From: PALSA-612 sp963704335
GTDB lineage: Bacteria > Actinomycetota > Thermoleophilia > Gaiellales > Gaiellaceae
Assembly: GCA_963704335.1 (NCBI GenBank)
Contig: OY969889.1
Coordinates: forward strand, 496,001-560,000
Length of the DNA: 64,000 nucleotides
Direction: 5' to 3'
Shown in pieces: positions 1 through 7,598 of the stretch (positions are counted from its first letter, which is position 1; the number at the start of each line of letters is the position of its first letter). Position numbers and translations under genes: made by a program. The notes beneath the pieces were generated by a model that searched no databases, was not told where the DNA came from, and was given only the letters and a program-made list of their open reading frames with translations.

Positions 1-912
1 GGGACGTACGTCGTCGACGAGAAGGGCAGCGACGGCCTCGTCGGCGCGCGCCTCACGGCGATCGGCGGCGTCTCCTACGCCGAGGTCGCGAAACGCGTCC
101 GGCCGCTCGTCCCGCATGACAACGCGAGCAACCTCCAGGGCTATCTGCCGCACTGGGTATTGACGGCGGAAGTGCTCGACGGGCTCGGCATCGCCGAAGG
201 CCTTTCCCCGCTCGAGTTCACGGTCGTGCAGGGCGGCAAGTCGCGGTCGGTGACGCTCTCCCCCCTGACAGCGCCTTCGTACGTCTCGACGTTCAGCGAT
301 CCGCTCCACGGGCACTACCCGTCAATCCTGCCGCGACGGAAGCCGACCCCGCTCTACCTCCGCAAGAGCGCGAGCCTGCTCTGGGTCGAAACCCATGACC
401 GGGGACGTGCGGTTCTTGTGGGCTTCAACGCCGTACAACGTCCGAGCCAGGCGCTCGTGGACCGCGTCACGAAGCTCTCGCGCGGGCGGCAGATCAAGCG
501 CGTCATCGTCGATCTCCGCCTGAACGGCGGCGGGGACAACACGACGTACGCAAGCCTCCTCGTCGCCCTACAAGACAAGGCCATCAACAGGAAGGGCCGG
601 CTGTTCGTGCTGATCGGCCGTGCGACCTTCTCGGCTGCAGCGAACTTCGCAGCCGACGTCGACCGGTATACAAAGGCGACCTTCATCGGAGAGCCGACCG
701 GCGGCTTCGTGAAGGGCTACGGAGACACCGTTTCCGTGCTGCTCCCGAAGAGCGGGATCAACGTGCGCATCGCGGCCCGCTACTGGGACTTCGGGAAGGG
801 CTCGAGCGACCGGCGACTCGCCGTCAACCCCGATCGCAAGGTCAACGTCACGATCGCAGACTTCCTGGCCGGGCGAGACCCCGTGCTCGCCGCCGCGCTC
901 AGGGCACGCTAG
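1..912 (+). CDS. S41-family peptidase-like protein, 5' end cut by window
   Basis: The reading frame is open from base 1, so the N-terminus lies outside the window; 303 residues are visible. A short conserved region (AIGGVSY) resembles the substrate-binding part of tail-specific (C-terminal processing) proteases. The core follows: DLRLNGGGDN at about residues 171-180, and GRATFSAAANF with candidate nucleophile Ser211 (window numbering), then FIGEPTGG. These are hallmarks of the S41/ClpP-like fold. Residues before the first visible block probably held a signal peptide or PDZ-like domain, which cannot be checked here. Its 3' end overlaps the convergent dienelactone hydrolase gene by 14 bp. The substrate is unknown. 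Confidence 0.8.
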   Translation, partial: GTYVVDEKGSDGLVGARLTAIGGVSYAEVAKRVRPLVPHDNASNLQGYLPHWVLTAEVLDGLGIAEGLSPLEFTVVQGGKSRSVTLSPLTAPSYVSTFSDPLHGHYPSILPRRKPTPLYLRKSASLLWVETHDRGRAVLVGFNAVQRPSQALVDRVTKLSRGRQIKRVIVDLRLNGGGDNTTYASLLVALQDKAINRKGRLFVLIGRATFSAAANFAADVDRYTKATFIGEPTGGFVKGYGDTVSVLLPKSGINVRIAARYWDFGKGSSDRRLAVNPDRKVNVTIADFLAGRDPVLAAALRAR

Positions 913-1654
913 GCGCGACGAACGCCATCACGCGCGCCCAAGCGTCGTCCGACGCGTCCTGGAAGTCCTCCTGCTTGCGATCGAAGAAGCTGTGCGGCGC
1001 GCCGGGGTACGTGACGAGCTCGTGCGCTACGCCTGCCGCGCTCAACGCTTCCTCGAACGCCGCGTTGTCCTCGGCCGTGATGTTCTGATCGTCGCCCGCC
1101 TGGAGGGCGAGGATCGGGCAGTCCATCTCCGGAGCGCGCTCGATCGGCCCCGGTGAGCCGTCGGCCCCCTCGCGGGTGCGCCCGTAGAAGCCGGCCGCCC
1201 CTGCGAGGCCGTGGCCGCCGGCGGCGGAGAGCCACGAGTGGCGACCGCCCATGCAGAAGCCGACGGTGAAGACCCGCTTCGCTCCCTGCTCGCGCAGCCA
1301 GGCGACGGCTGCAGCGACGTCGGCCTGAATCTCCGAGGGCTTCACCGCCTGGACGTGCGGCATGTATTCGAACTCGTCGTCGCGCTTGGCCACGCCCGCC
1401 GTGCGGCCGAAGTAATCGAAGGCGATGGCCGGGTAGCCGCGCTCGGCGAAGCGAAGTGCGAGCTCCTCGTAGAAGCGGTAAAGGCCGCGGACGTCGGGGA
1501 GGATGACGATGCCCGTTTCGGCCGCCTCGTCGGGCAGCGCGGCGAAGGCGGCGAACCGGTTTCCGTCCGCCGCGTCGAGCACGAGCTCCTCGTGCGAGAC
1601 GGCCGCGCCGGAGATGACGGGGATCGGCGGAGAGGAGTCGTCGTCGAAGCACAT
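899..1654 (-). CDS. Dienelactone hydrolase family protein
   Basis: A cytoplasmic alpha/beta hydrolase of 251 residues, the usual length for the family. The catalytic triad is visible as Cys134 in GFCMGG, Asp188/189 in AGDDQ and His221 in APHSFFD. Cys rather than Ser as nucleophile is typical of dienelactone hydrolases, which open lactone rings in chlorocatechol-type pathways. No other ring-cleavage gene is nearby, so the true substrate is open. The start ATG at 1654 has no clear Shine-Dalgarno sequence; a TATCGT hexamer lies 10 nt upstream. The gene is divergent from the phosphoribosyltransferase and convergent with the S41 gene. Confidence 0.85.
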   Translation of the reverse strand: MCFDDDSSPPIPVISGAAVSHEELVLDAADGNRFAAFAALPDEAAETGIVILPDVRGLYRFYEELALRFAERGYPAIAFDYFGRTAGVAKRDDEFEYMPHVQAVKPSEIQADVAAAVAWLREQGAKRVFTVGFCMGGRHSWLSAAGGHGLAGAAGFYGRTREGADGSPGPIERAPEMDCPILALQAGDDQNITAEDNAAFEEALSAAGVAHELVTYPGAPHSFFDRKQEDFQDASDDAWARVMAFVAPSVP

Positions 1655-1712
1655 CGCACCCGCGACGATACCCGCTTGACAAGCGTGCGCGAACGTGAAA
1701 GATTCTCCCCGT

Positions 1713-1748
1713 CAAGTCCTCGGAGATCTTCGGATCGCCGGGGACTTG
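1713..1748. repeat. Inverted repeat in divergent intergenic region
   Basis: CAAGTCCTCGG and CCGGGGACTTG form an 11-bp stem with one mismatch around a 14-nt loop. It sits between the divergent dienelactone hydrolase and phosphoribosyltransferase genes, just upstream of the candidate -35 of the latter. It could be an operator or an attenuating hairpin. I see no second copy in the window. Confidence 0.4.
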
Positions 1749-1770
1749 GCGTTTGTACGGCCAATACTTC

Positions 1771-1799
1771 TTGAGAGCCGCGCAGGGCTGTCGTAGAGT
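1771..1799 (+). promoter_or_regulatory. Promoter of the phosphoribosyltransferase gene, leaderless layout
   Basis: TTGAGA (1771-1776) and TAGAGT (1794-1799) are separated by 17 bp, a good -35/-10 pair. The ATG at 1807 lies 7 nt after the -10 hexamer, so transcription would begin at or next to the start codon. No Shine-Dalgarno sequence precedes the ATG. Confidence 0.6.
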
Positions 1800-1806
1800 C
1801 GGGCGG

Positions 1807-2295
1807 ATGACAGAGCGGCTGCGCATGAAGTGGGACGATCTCGGCGAGGGATCCCGCGCGCTCGCCGACCAGACTGCGGCGGACGGATGGTGGCCGGACA
1901 TCATCCTCGGCATCGCACGCGGCGGGCTCCTCGTCGGCGGGGCGATCGCCTACGCACTCGATGTGAAGAACACGTTCACGATGAACGTCGAGTTCTATAC
2001 CGGCATCGACGAGCGGCTCGAGATGCCGATGATCCTGCCGCCGGTTCCCGACCTCATCGATCTCGGCGAGGCACGCGTGCTCATCGCAGACGATGTCGCC
2101 GACACGGGACAGACGCTCGTGCTCGTGAAGGAGTTCCTCTCGGGCAAGGTCGGCCAGGCGCGCGTGGCCGTGCTTTACGAGAAGCCGGGATCGGTCGTCA
2201 ACTGTGAATACGTCTGGAGGCGCACCGATCGCTGGATCGACTTCCCGTGGAGCGTGGACGCGCCAGTTAGCCGCCCGACGCCCGCACCCGCCTAA
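1807..2295 (+). CDS. Phosphoribosyltransferase family protein
   Basis: 162 residues with the type I PRPP-binding loop VLIADDVADTG at about residues 91-101. An N-terminal segment (ILGIARGG) matches the first phosphate-contacting loop of hypoxanthine/xanthine-type transferases. The enzyme would join PRPP to a nucleobase or analogue in the cytoplasm. The ATG at 1807 is preferred over an in-frame ATG 54 bp upstream because it sits 7 nt after a TAGAGT -10 hexamer. No purine biosynthesis gene is adjacent. The base specificity cannot be read from the sequence. Confidence 0.8.
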   Translation: MTERLRMKWDDLGEGSRALADQTAADGWWPDIILGIARGGLLVGGAIAYALDVKNTFTMNVEFYTGIDERLEMPMILPPVPDLIDLGEARVLIADDVADTGQTLVLVKEFLSGKVGQARVAVLYEKPGSVVNCEYVWRRTDRWIDFPWSVDAPVSRPTPAPA

Positions 2296-2311
2296 GGACG
2301 GTCTTTCTAGC

Positions 2312-3616
2312 TCACCGGACCCTGAGCGTGACACCGAACATGTCGTCACGCGGCGACCAGATGCGGAGGCGCGTATCACGGCCTGCCTTCACCGTCACCC
2401 GGAAGGAGCCGTTGGGCAGCGTCACGCGAGGGCCGCCGAGCCACTGCCACGCTCCGAACCGCAGCTCCTGCAGCCGGTATGGCTGAGTGCCGTTTCGCGG
2501 TCGCACCTGGCCCCACAGCGTCGTCTGCTCGCCGTGGCGCGCGGCCCGCACGAGCGGCAGCATGAACGCGCGCAGCGACGGCTTGGGCGTGCCGCGGGCG
2601 TTGACGAAGCCGCTCTGCCAGCCCGATGACTGACCGTTGGTATCGGCGATGTCGTCCTGGTACAGGAAGTTGATCAGCATGTCGACGTAGGGCGCCTTCC
2701 AAACCCGGAGCGCTGCTTCGGCCGTGTAGATGGCCTGCAACGCAGGCTCGATGCCGAGCCAGGTGTCAGGCGGGTTCGTCTGGTAGCCGTACTCCGTCAG
2801 CCAGATGCGCTTCGGGCCCAGCCATTTGCGCACGGCCTTGGTCAGCCGCTCGAGTGAGGCCATCGAGAGCGTCTGACAGTGCTTGCACCCGCCGCTCCAG
2901 GGCGTCTCCGTCTGCGGCTGAACCGGGTAGGGGTGGTGTGCGTAGGCATCGAGCTTCGCGTTCGCCTTACCCATGCCGGTGATCCAGGCAAGCGGAGAGA
3001 GGCCGCCTGCATTCCCGCGCGGGGCCGTGACGCCACCGCCGACGCGAGCCCCGGGAAGAACTTGCTTGATCGCCGCGTAGCCAGGATTGAGCAGCCGCTC
3101 GACATAGACCTTCGGTGTGGTGGGCTTGAGCCACCGCGACTGGTTGGGCTCGTTCCAGATCGTCCAGTAGCGGACGAACGGGTAGCGGCTCGCCGCGGCG
3201 TGGGCGAAGTCGGCGAACGCCGTCGTCCCCGCGTCGGGGGCCCAGCTGGCGTCGAAGCCGCCGTTGGCCCACGATGGAGTGCCGACAAGCGTGACGACGA
3301 CTGCGATGCCACGCCTGTTCAACGCGGTCAGAACACGGTCCGGGTTGCGCCAGCGATAGGCGCGGTCTCGGTTATTCGTGGGGTCGCGCGGTTCCCGGGC
3401 GGCGATCTGATCCCAGCGCAACGTGAAGCGGACGATGTCCACGCCGATGCGGTCGAGCTCGGCAGTGCGCTCCGAGAGCGAACGGGGTCCGCTCAGCAGC
3501 CAGGCGTCGTCGTGGATCCCGAACTTCGCCCCGGAGGCCGCACCAGCCGTCGGAGTACCGAAACCAGCGACCGCCACCACCACGGCGGCCAGAGTTGCGC
3601 ACCTGAGCAATGTCAT
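2312..3616 (-). CDS. Secreted glycoside hydrolase (cellulase-like TIM barrel)
   Basis: 434 residues from the ATG at 3616, which overlaps the stop of the upstream gene as ATGA, implying translational coupling. An in-frame ATG at 3655 is possible but would give a poor signal peptide. Residues 1-28 form a classic signal peptide. The mature part has a (beta/alpha)8 hydrolase signature, with the acid/base Glu156 in IWNEPN and the nucleophile Glu275 in WLTEYGYQ. This is the clan GH-A pattern seen in GH5, GH39 and related families. The C-terminal 90 residues look like a beta-sandwich appendage. The polysaccharide substrate is unknown. Confidence 0.8.
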   Translation of the reverse strand: MTLLRCATLAAVVVAVAGFGTPTAGAASGAKFGIHDDAWLLSGPRSLSERTAELDRIGVDIVRFTLRWDQIAAREPRDPTNNRDRAYRWRNPDRVLTALNRRGIAVVVTLVGTPSWANGGFDASWAPDAGTTAFADFAHAAASRYPFVRYWTIWNEPNQSRWLKPTTPKVYVERLLNPGYAAIKQVLPGARVGGGVTAPRGNAGGLSPLAWITGMGKANAKLDAYAHHPYPVQPQTETPWSGGCKHCQTLSMASLERLTKAVRKWLGPKRIWLTEYGYQTNPPDTWLGIEPALQAIYTAEAALRVWKAPYVDMLINFLYQDDIADTNGQSSGWQSGFVNARGTPKPSLRAFMLPLVRAARHGEQTTLWGQVRPRNGTQPYRLQELRFGAWQWLGGPRVTLPNGSFRVTVKAGRDTRLRIWSPRDDMFGVTLRVR

Positions 3617-4080
3617 CAGTCGTTGGGCGCGCGGAGGCGTGCGGCGCCTCTCCATTTCCTGTGCGTGAAGAACCCCGCCGCGCCACCCAGGACGAGCAAG
3701 GCGGCAAGGGAACCGGCAAGCACGATAGGCGTGCCAGAGCTGCCGTCAGCCGACACGGCGGCGGCAGCGGGCGCGGAAGCGCCGTTGGCGCTCGAGCCGG
3801 CCAGGCTGCGCGACACGACGCGTCCGGAGAGCGCTCGATTGATGTCGTCGCTTGCGCTCGAGTAGAGGCGAACATCCTCGGGCATGTTCTCGAGGGCCTG
3901 CCGGTAGCAGCTGATCGGGTAGAGGTTGCTGATCGTGCCGTCGCTCCAGTCGGTCACGAGTTTCTGCCAGCACGCCTCCTCTGCCGATGCCGTCGCAGGG
4001 GCGAGCGCAACAGCCGCCAGCAGCACGGACGCACCACATGCGGCACGCACGTACGCGGAAGCCTTGCGTATCGACGTCAC
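3616..4080 (-). CDS. Membrane-anchored secreted protein of unknown function
   Basis: About 154 residues from the GTG at 4080, which has GAGGGGG 7 nt upstream; an ATG at 4155 is in frame but lacks a ribosome site. The order is signal peptide (residues 1-33), an extracellular stretch of about 80 residues with two cysteines, a Ser/Ala-rich linker, one hydrophobic helix (LAGSLAALLVLGGAAGFF) and a basic tail HRKWR. The stretch around the first cysteine reads CWQKLVTDW. The gene is coupled by ATGA to the glycoside hydrolase. I do not recognise the domain; a surface partner or anchor for the hydrolase is only a guess. Confidence 0.65.
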   Translation of the reverse strand: MTSIRKASAYVRAACGASVLLAAVALAPATASAEEACWQKLVTDWSDGTISNLYPISCYRQALENMPEDVRLYSSASDDINRALSGRVVSRSLAGSSANGASAPAAAAVSADGSSGTPIVLAGSLAALLVLGGAAGFFTHRKWRGAARLRAPND

Positions 4081-4233
4081 CCGCACACCCCCTCGATTCT
4101 GGAGCGTCCTACCTACCCCTTTATTGGACGCAAAAAACGCTCCTCGGTAAGCCACAACGCTAGGGGCGGCCCGTAAATGCCGCCTGAGAAGGACGTAAGT
4201 GCGGCGTAAGGCGTGGTGTCAGGGCGGTGAACG
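4081..4233 (-). other. Leader and upstream region of the anchored-protein/glycoside hydrolase pair
   Basis: This gene-free stretch adjoins repeat copy 1; together they span 318 bases. It contains short inverted repeats. Bases 4101-4106 (GGAGCG) can pair with 4138-4143, while the overlapping 4104-4109 (GCGTCC) can pair with 4126-4131, so the two stems exclude each other. Further upstream GGCGGC and GCCGCC form another small hairpin. No reading frame here is convincing. A regulatory leader is possible but unproven. Confidence 0.35.
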
Positions 4234-4401
4234 CGGGAGGGCTTGGCGGAACGGTGCTCGTCGCCGGGGCGCGCTGGAGGTTGTGATGCAAGGACGCAGG
4301 GAGCCCGCGTACTAACTAGTACGTGGGCGACTGAGGACGCCGCAGCGCGGCCTCCAGCGTGATTCCGGCGGCTCAGCCACTGTTTCGCCAAGCCCTCCCT
4401 A
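4234..4401 (+). repeat. Hairpin repeat family, copy 1
   Basis: A near-palindromic element of about 167 bp. The outer arms GGGAGGGCTTGGCG and CGCCAAGCCCTCCC are perfectly complementary. Inside, CGCGCTGGAGG pairs with CCTCCAGCG(T)G and the tip GCCCGCGTACT pairs with AGTACGTGGGC around a loop of about 4 nt. The inner sequence is nearly identical to the copies at 10.2, 25.0 and 46.5 kb. The right end runs directly into the stop codon of the minus-strand 2OG oxygenase gene (4399-4401). Confidence 0.9.
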
Positions 4402-5193
4402 TGCGGTGCGGCCGTAGTACATGCGCTGCGCCATCTCGCTCAGCATGTGCCCGGGCTCGACCGAGTACGTGAGCACAGAGTTCATTCGCGGAGTCGAACC
4501 GACGACCGGCGGCACCCGGTGGAGGGAGTAGCGGCCGCGGAAGAACGCGAGCGTGCCCGGATCGGATGCGAGCTTCTTGGCCGGTGTGTCGCCGATCAGC
4601 ACGGAGCGGACGGCGTCGTAGCGCTCGTCGTCGGGCGTTCGCACCATGGGCGCGTACTCGAATTCGCCGCCGGCTTGCGAACGCTGGATCATGAGCGTCA
4701 CCGAGAACTCGCTCTGGTCGAAATGCCAGCCGAGCTCGTCTCCCTGCTCGTAGACCGTCATGTTCACGCCGTCGAGGGGATCGGCGCTGCGATGCAACAC
4801 GTCTTTCTCCAGGGCGGCGGCGACGAACGCGAGCACCTCGTCCGACGCGTAGATGCGCCGTGCCCCGAAGTCCTCCGGCAAGAGATCCATCGCGACCGCC
4901 TTCTGCGCAGAGCGGACCTGTATGCGGCGCGGATGATCCACCGGCAGCGACTCGTCGATCTCGTCGTCGAAGTAGCAGTTGTGCGCGGCGTCGTTCGGGT
5001 AGCCCGCCGCCGCGAGGTCGCCGGCCTCGTCGGCCATTTGCCCGACGGCGTCCATCCGGACGAATCCGTCGAGGCGGCACGCGCCCTCGCTGCGAAGGGC
5101 GTCTCGGCACTCCGCCACCAGTGCCTGCGCAGCCGAGCCCTCGAGCTCGTGAATGGGGTAGCGATCGAGGTCGACGAGGTCGTCCAGCGGCAC
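4399..5193 (-). CDS. 2OG-Fe(II) oxygenase family protein
   Basis: 264 residues from a GTG start. The iron-binding facial triad is visible: His157-x-Asp159 in WHFDQ and His225 in SLHRVPP, with Arg236 a candidate 2-oxoglutarate contact. The layout resembles the HalD/BesD/ArpA-like group, but the Asp is retained, which predicts hydroxylation rather than halogenation. A TAGAGT hexamer (5206-5201 on the minus strand) lies 7 nt before the GTG and there is no Shine-Dalgarno, so the message is probably leaderless. Only 31 bp separate it from the divergent phytanoyl-CoA dioxygenase-like gene. The substrate is unknown. Confidence 0.75.
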   Translation of the reverse strand: MPLDDLVDLDRYPIHELEGSAAQALVAECRDALRSEGACRLDGFVRMDAVGQMADEAGDLAAAGYPNDAAHNCYFDDEIDESLPVDHPRRIQVRSAQKAVAMDLLPEDFGARRIYASDEVLAFVAAALEKDVLHRSADPLDGVNMTVYEQGDELGWHFDQSEFSVTLMIQRSQAGGEFEYAPMVRTPDDERYDAVRSVLIGDTPAKKLASDPGTLAFFRGRYSLHRVPPVVGSTPRMNSVLTYSVEPGHMLSEMAQRMYYGRTA

Positions 5194-5200
5194 GCACGCG

Positions 5201-5218
5201 ACTCTAGCGCTCTACGAT
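5201..5218. promoter_or_regulatory. Back-to-back -10 hexamers of two divergent oxygenase genes
   Basis: The 31-bp gap holds TAGAGT on the minus strand (5206-5201, 7 nt from the GTG at 5193) and TACGAT on the plus strand (5213-5218, 6 nt from the ATG at 5225). The -35 region of each promoter must lie inside the other gene. The two oxygenases could therefore interfere with each other's transcription or be regulated together. Confidence 0.5.
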
Positions 5219-5224
5219 CACCTC

Positions 5225-6025
5225 ATGGTCGATGCGGAGCTCGTCGACGCCTTCCGCCGCGACGGCGCGGTCTGCCTCCGCGGCGCGTTCACCGAGCATG
5301 ACGTGGCTCTCGTCACGCGCGGCATCGAGCGCAATCTCGCCGAGCCCAGCGAGTTGGCACTCGTTGCTAGCCGCCCGGACGACCCCGGCCGTTTCTTCGA
5401 GGACTTCCGCGGCTGGCAACGCATCCCCGAGTACGAGGAGTTCATCCGCGAGTCGGCGGCGGCGCAGATCGCAGGCGAGTTGATGGACTCACGCCGGGTA
5501 CGCCTCTTCCACGACCACGTGCTCGTGAAGGAACCGGCGACGCGCCAGCCGACGCCGTGGCACCAGGATCAGCCGTACTACAACGTCGACGGCCGGCAGG
5601 TCTGCTCGCTGTGGATGCCCGTCGACCCGGTCGACCGCGAGTCGACAGTCGAGTTCGTGGCCGGCTCGCATCTCGGTCCCTGGCTCATGCCCAGGACGTT
5701 CATGGACTCGGAAGCGAAGTGGTTCCCAGAAGGAAGCCTCGAAGACTTGCCCGACATCGAAGGAAATCGCGACGCCTTCGAGATTCTCGCGTGGGAGCTC
5801 GAGCCAGGGGACTGCGTCTACTTCCACATGCTGACGTTGCACGCAGCGGGCGGAGCCACGAGGCGCCGCCGGGCACTTTCGATTCGCTTCCTGGGCGACG
5901 ACGCCACGCATGCGCCGCGTCGCTGGAAGACATCGCCCGACTTTCCCGAGCTGGCGGATCTGCCTTCCGGCGCGCCGATGGAGCACGAGGTCCTTCCGTT
6001 GCTCTGGGAAGCAAGCGGCGGCTAA
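5225..6025 (+). CDS. Phytanoyl-CoA dioxygenase (PhyH) family protein
   Basis: 266 residues, typical for the PhyH family of 2-oxoglutarate/Fe(II) oxygenases. The metal triad is His113-x-Asp115 in PWHQDQPYY and His206 in LTLHAAGG; downstream arginines in RRRRALSIRF can bind 2-oxoglutarate. The ATG at 5225 is 6 nt after TACGAT, fitting leaderless transcription. Members of this family hydroxylate very different small molecules, so no substrate is assigned. The close divergent pairing with another 2OG oxygenase may mean a shared metabolite, which is an inference. Confidence 0.82.
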   Translation: MVDAELVDAFRRDGAVCLRGAFTEHDVALVTRGIERNLAEPSELALVASRPDDPGRFFEDFRGWQRIPEYEEFIRESAAAQIAGELMDSRRVRLFHDHVLVKEPATRQPTPWHQDQPYYNVDGRQVCSLWMPVDPVDRESTVEFVAGSHLGPWLMPRTFMDSEAKWFPEGSLEDLPDIEGNRDAFEILAWELEPGDCVYFHMLTLHAAGGATRRRRALSIRFLGDDATHAPRRWKTSPDFPELADLPSGAPMEHEVLPLLWEASGG

Positions 6026-6071
6026 GCCCGAGAACCGTGCGGCAGTACTTCGCCGGCGGCGATCGCGTGCG

Positions 6072-7544
6072 CTAGTTCCGTCGGAGCGACAGGTCATCGA
6101 CCTGCGCTTTCGTGCTCGTCGAAAGCGACACGAGGACGTCGACGCTGAGCGAGGTGCCTCCCGACGTCGCCAGGCTCGTCACGAAGATCTGGCGCCACGC
6201 ACCGTTGCCGGCGAGCGTGGCCATCTTGAACCGCAAGACCTGTCCACCGCTGTACTCCCGTAGCCGCAGCCTGATCGAGCGCCCGGCAGGTGCGCGCACC
6301 CAGGCCGATGCCGTGTAGGTGGCTCCTGCGGCTGTCGCCGCGACCGTGTTCGGGGAATCGTCGAGGATCGCGTCGCCCAGGACCATGCGGCCGAGCTCGG
6401 CGGAGCAGGAGCCGCCGTGGGCGAAGGAGCACGTGCGCACGAGCGTCATGAAGCTCGTGCCCTTGTTCCAACCACCGAGGCTGGTCTCGAAGCCAGGGTT
6501 GGCGACGAGCTCGGTCGGTGGTGGAGGCGGAGGCGGAGGCGGTGGCGGTGGCGGTGGCGGCGGTGGCGGTGGCGGTGGCGGGTCGCCAGCGACGGCGTAC
6601 GACGTGTTCGAGATCTTGATGCTGGAGACGTCGACGGCCTCGAACGCCGAGCCGGGGATCGTCTTCAGCTTGTTCAAATCGGAGTTGTTCCAACCCGGGT
6701 CCGGGACGCCGCTCATGTAGAACGGTGAGCCATTGTCGGCAAGCACGAGGCCGTGTTTCTTCAGTGCCTTGAGGATCACCTGGTTCTGGGCCGAGAAGGA
6801 GCTGATGTCGTAGTTCGCCTTGAGCCTGAGCCAGGCGCCCATCGGTGGGTCGGAGGCGCCGCCGGTGGCCGCCTTGTGGCTGGCCGGCCACACGTACGCG
6901 TTAGCGGTCTTCGGCGCCGTGAAGCGAATGACGTGGTCGATCTCGCCCGCCAGGACTTCGTCGTAGCGCACGAGGCCGGGCAGAATCGGCAGCCCCGCCG
7001 CGTCACCCGACGTCCAGCCCAGCGGACGCATCCCGTTCGAGTTGAGATCCCATGTCGCGCCCGAGCCCGCTGTCCATGACGTGCCGCCGCCCTGCGGATA
7101 CGCGGCGTAGAGCTCCCAGAGCCGGCAGACATCGCGGTCGACAACGAGGACGTGCCGGTCACCGGCCGAGCCGGGGCCTCCTTCGATCGGCGCGTTCGGC
7201 GGAATCGGATACGGGCCGGGATCGCTCTCGTCGTCGTACTCGAAGGAGACGGGGACCTTCGGCTGGTTCCCGGGCACCGTCGTATACGGAATCCCGATGG
7301 GACCCCCCTCCCAGAGGCCGGAGCCGAAGTCGGCCTTGAGCCCGGCTGTCGCACCGATGCGCGGAATCCACGTCCCCGACTGCGGATGCACGGGCAAGCT
7401 GGAAACGTCCGCGTGCCAGAACGCGTTGGCAGGAGTCATCGGGCAGTTCGGCGCTCCCGGCACGGGCTTGCCGAGCGCCGCGGCGGGAATCAGCGCAACG
7501 ACAGCCAGCAACGCGAAGCTCGTGATCCGTGCGGCCCGGGTCAC
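6072..7544 (-). CDS. Secreted protein with 22-proline linker and C-terminal carbohydrate-binding-like module
   Basis: 490 residues from a GTG start with TAGTCT (7557-7552, minus) 7 nt upstream. A signal peptide covers about residues 1-25. A domain of about 300 residues follows, unrecognised, with Trp- and Gly-rich segments. Then come 22 consecutive prolines and a final module of about 145 residues beginning NPGFETSLGGW, the usual opening of CBM4/9-like jelly-roll domains. The arrangement suggests an extracellular protein that tethers an N-terminal domain to a glycan. No catalytic residues can be assigned. Confidence 0.65.
   Translation of the reverse strand: MTRAARITSFALLAVVALIPAAALGKPVPGAPNCPMTPANAFWHADVSSLPVHPQSGTWIPRIGATAGLKADFGSGLWEGGPIGIPYTTVPGNQPKVPVSFEYDDESDPGPYPIPPNAPIEGGPGSAGDRHVLVVDRDVCRLWELYAAYPQGGGTSWTAGSGATWDLNSNGMRPLGWTSGDAAGLPILPGLVRYDEVLAGEIDHVIRFTAPKTANAYVWPASHKAATGGASDPPMGAWLRLKANYDISSFSAQNQVILKALKKHGLVLADNGSPFYMSGVPDPGWNNSDLNKLKTIPGSAFEAVDVSSIKISNTSYAVAGDPPPPPPPPPPPPPPPPPPPPPPTELVANPGFETSLGGWNKGTSFMTLVRTCSFAHGGSCSAELGRMVLGDAILDDSPNTVAATAAGATYTASAWVRAPAGRSIRLRLREYSGGQVLRFKMATLAGNGAWRQIFVTSLATSGGTSLSVDVLVSLSTSTKAQVDDLSLRRN
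6516..6581 (-). repeat. Tandem CCN repeat coding for 22 prolines
   Basis: On the plus strand the tract is an unbroken run of 22 cgg/tgg/agg triplets. On the coding strand it gives 22 proline codons using CCG, CCA and CCT. It links the two domains of the secreted protein. Such a run needs elongation factor P for efficient translation and is prone to length change by slippage. Confidence 0.9.
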
Positions 7545-7598
7545 CCTGCCGAGACTAATCGGCCTTGTGCTCCCGGATGTAAATCGCCTGTAAGAGGG

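Noticed and set aside
909..1913. Minus-strand frame of 334 codons over the dienelactone hydrolase
   Set aside because: It overlaps a gene with a clear catalytic triad in another frame and is Arg-rich without a recognisable domain.
4234..4401. Idea that the hairpin repeats are integron attC sites
   Set aside because: attC sites conserve the RYYYAAC/GTTRRRY ends and vary inside. Here the inside is conserved and the ends vary, and no integrase or cassette array is present.
4399..5193. Possible halogenase (BesD/HalD-like 2OG enzyme)
   Set aside because: Halogenases of this group replace the metal-binding Asp by Gly or Ala. The Asp of WHFD is present, so hydroxylation is expected.
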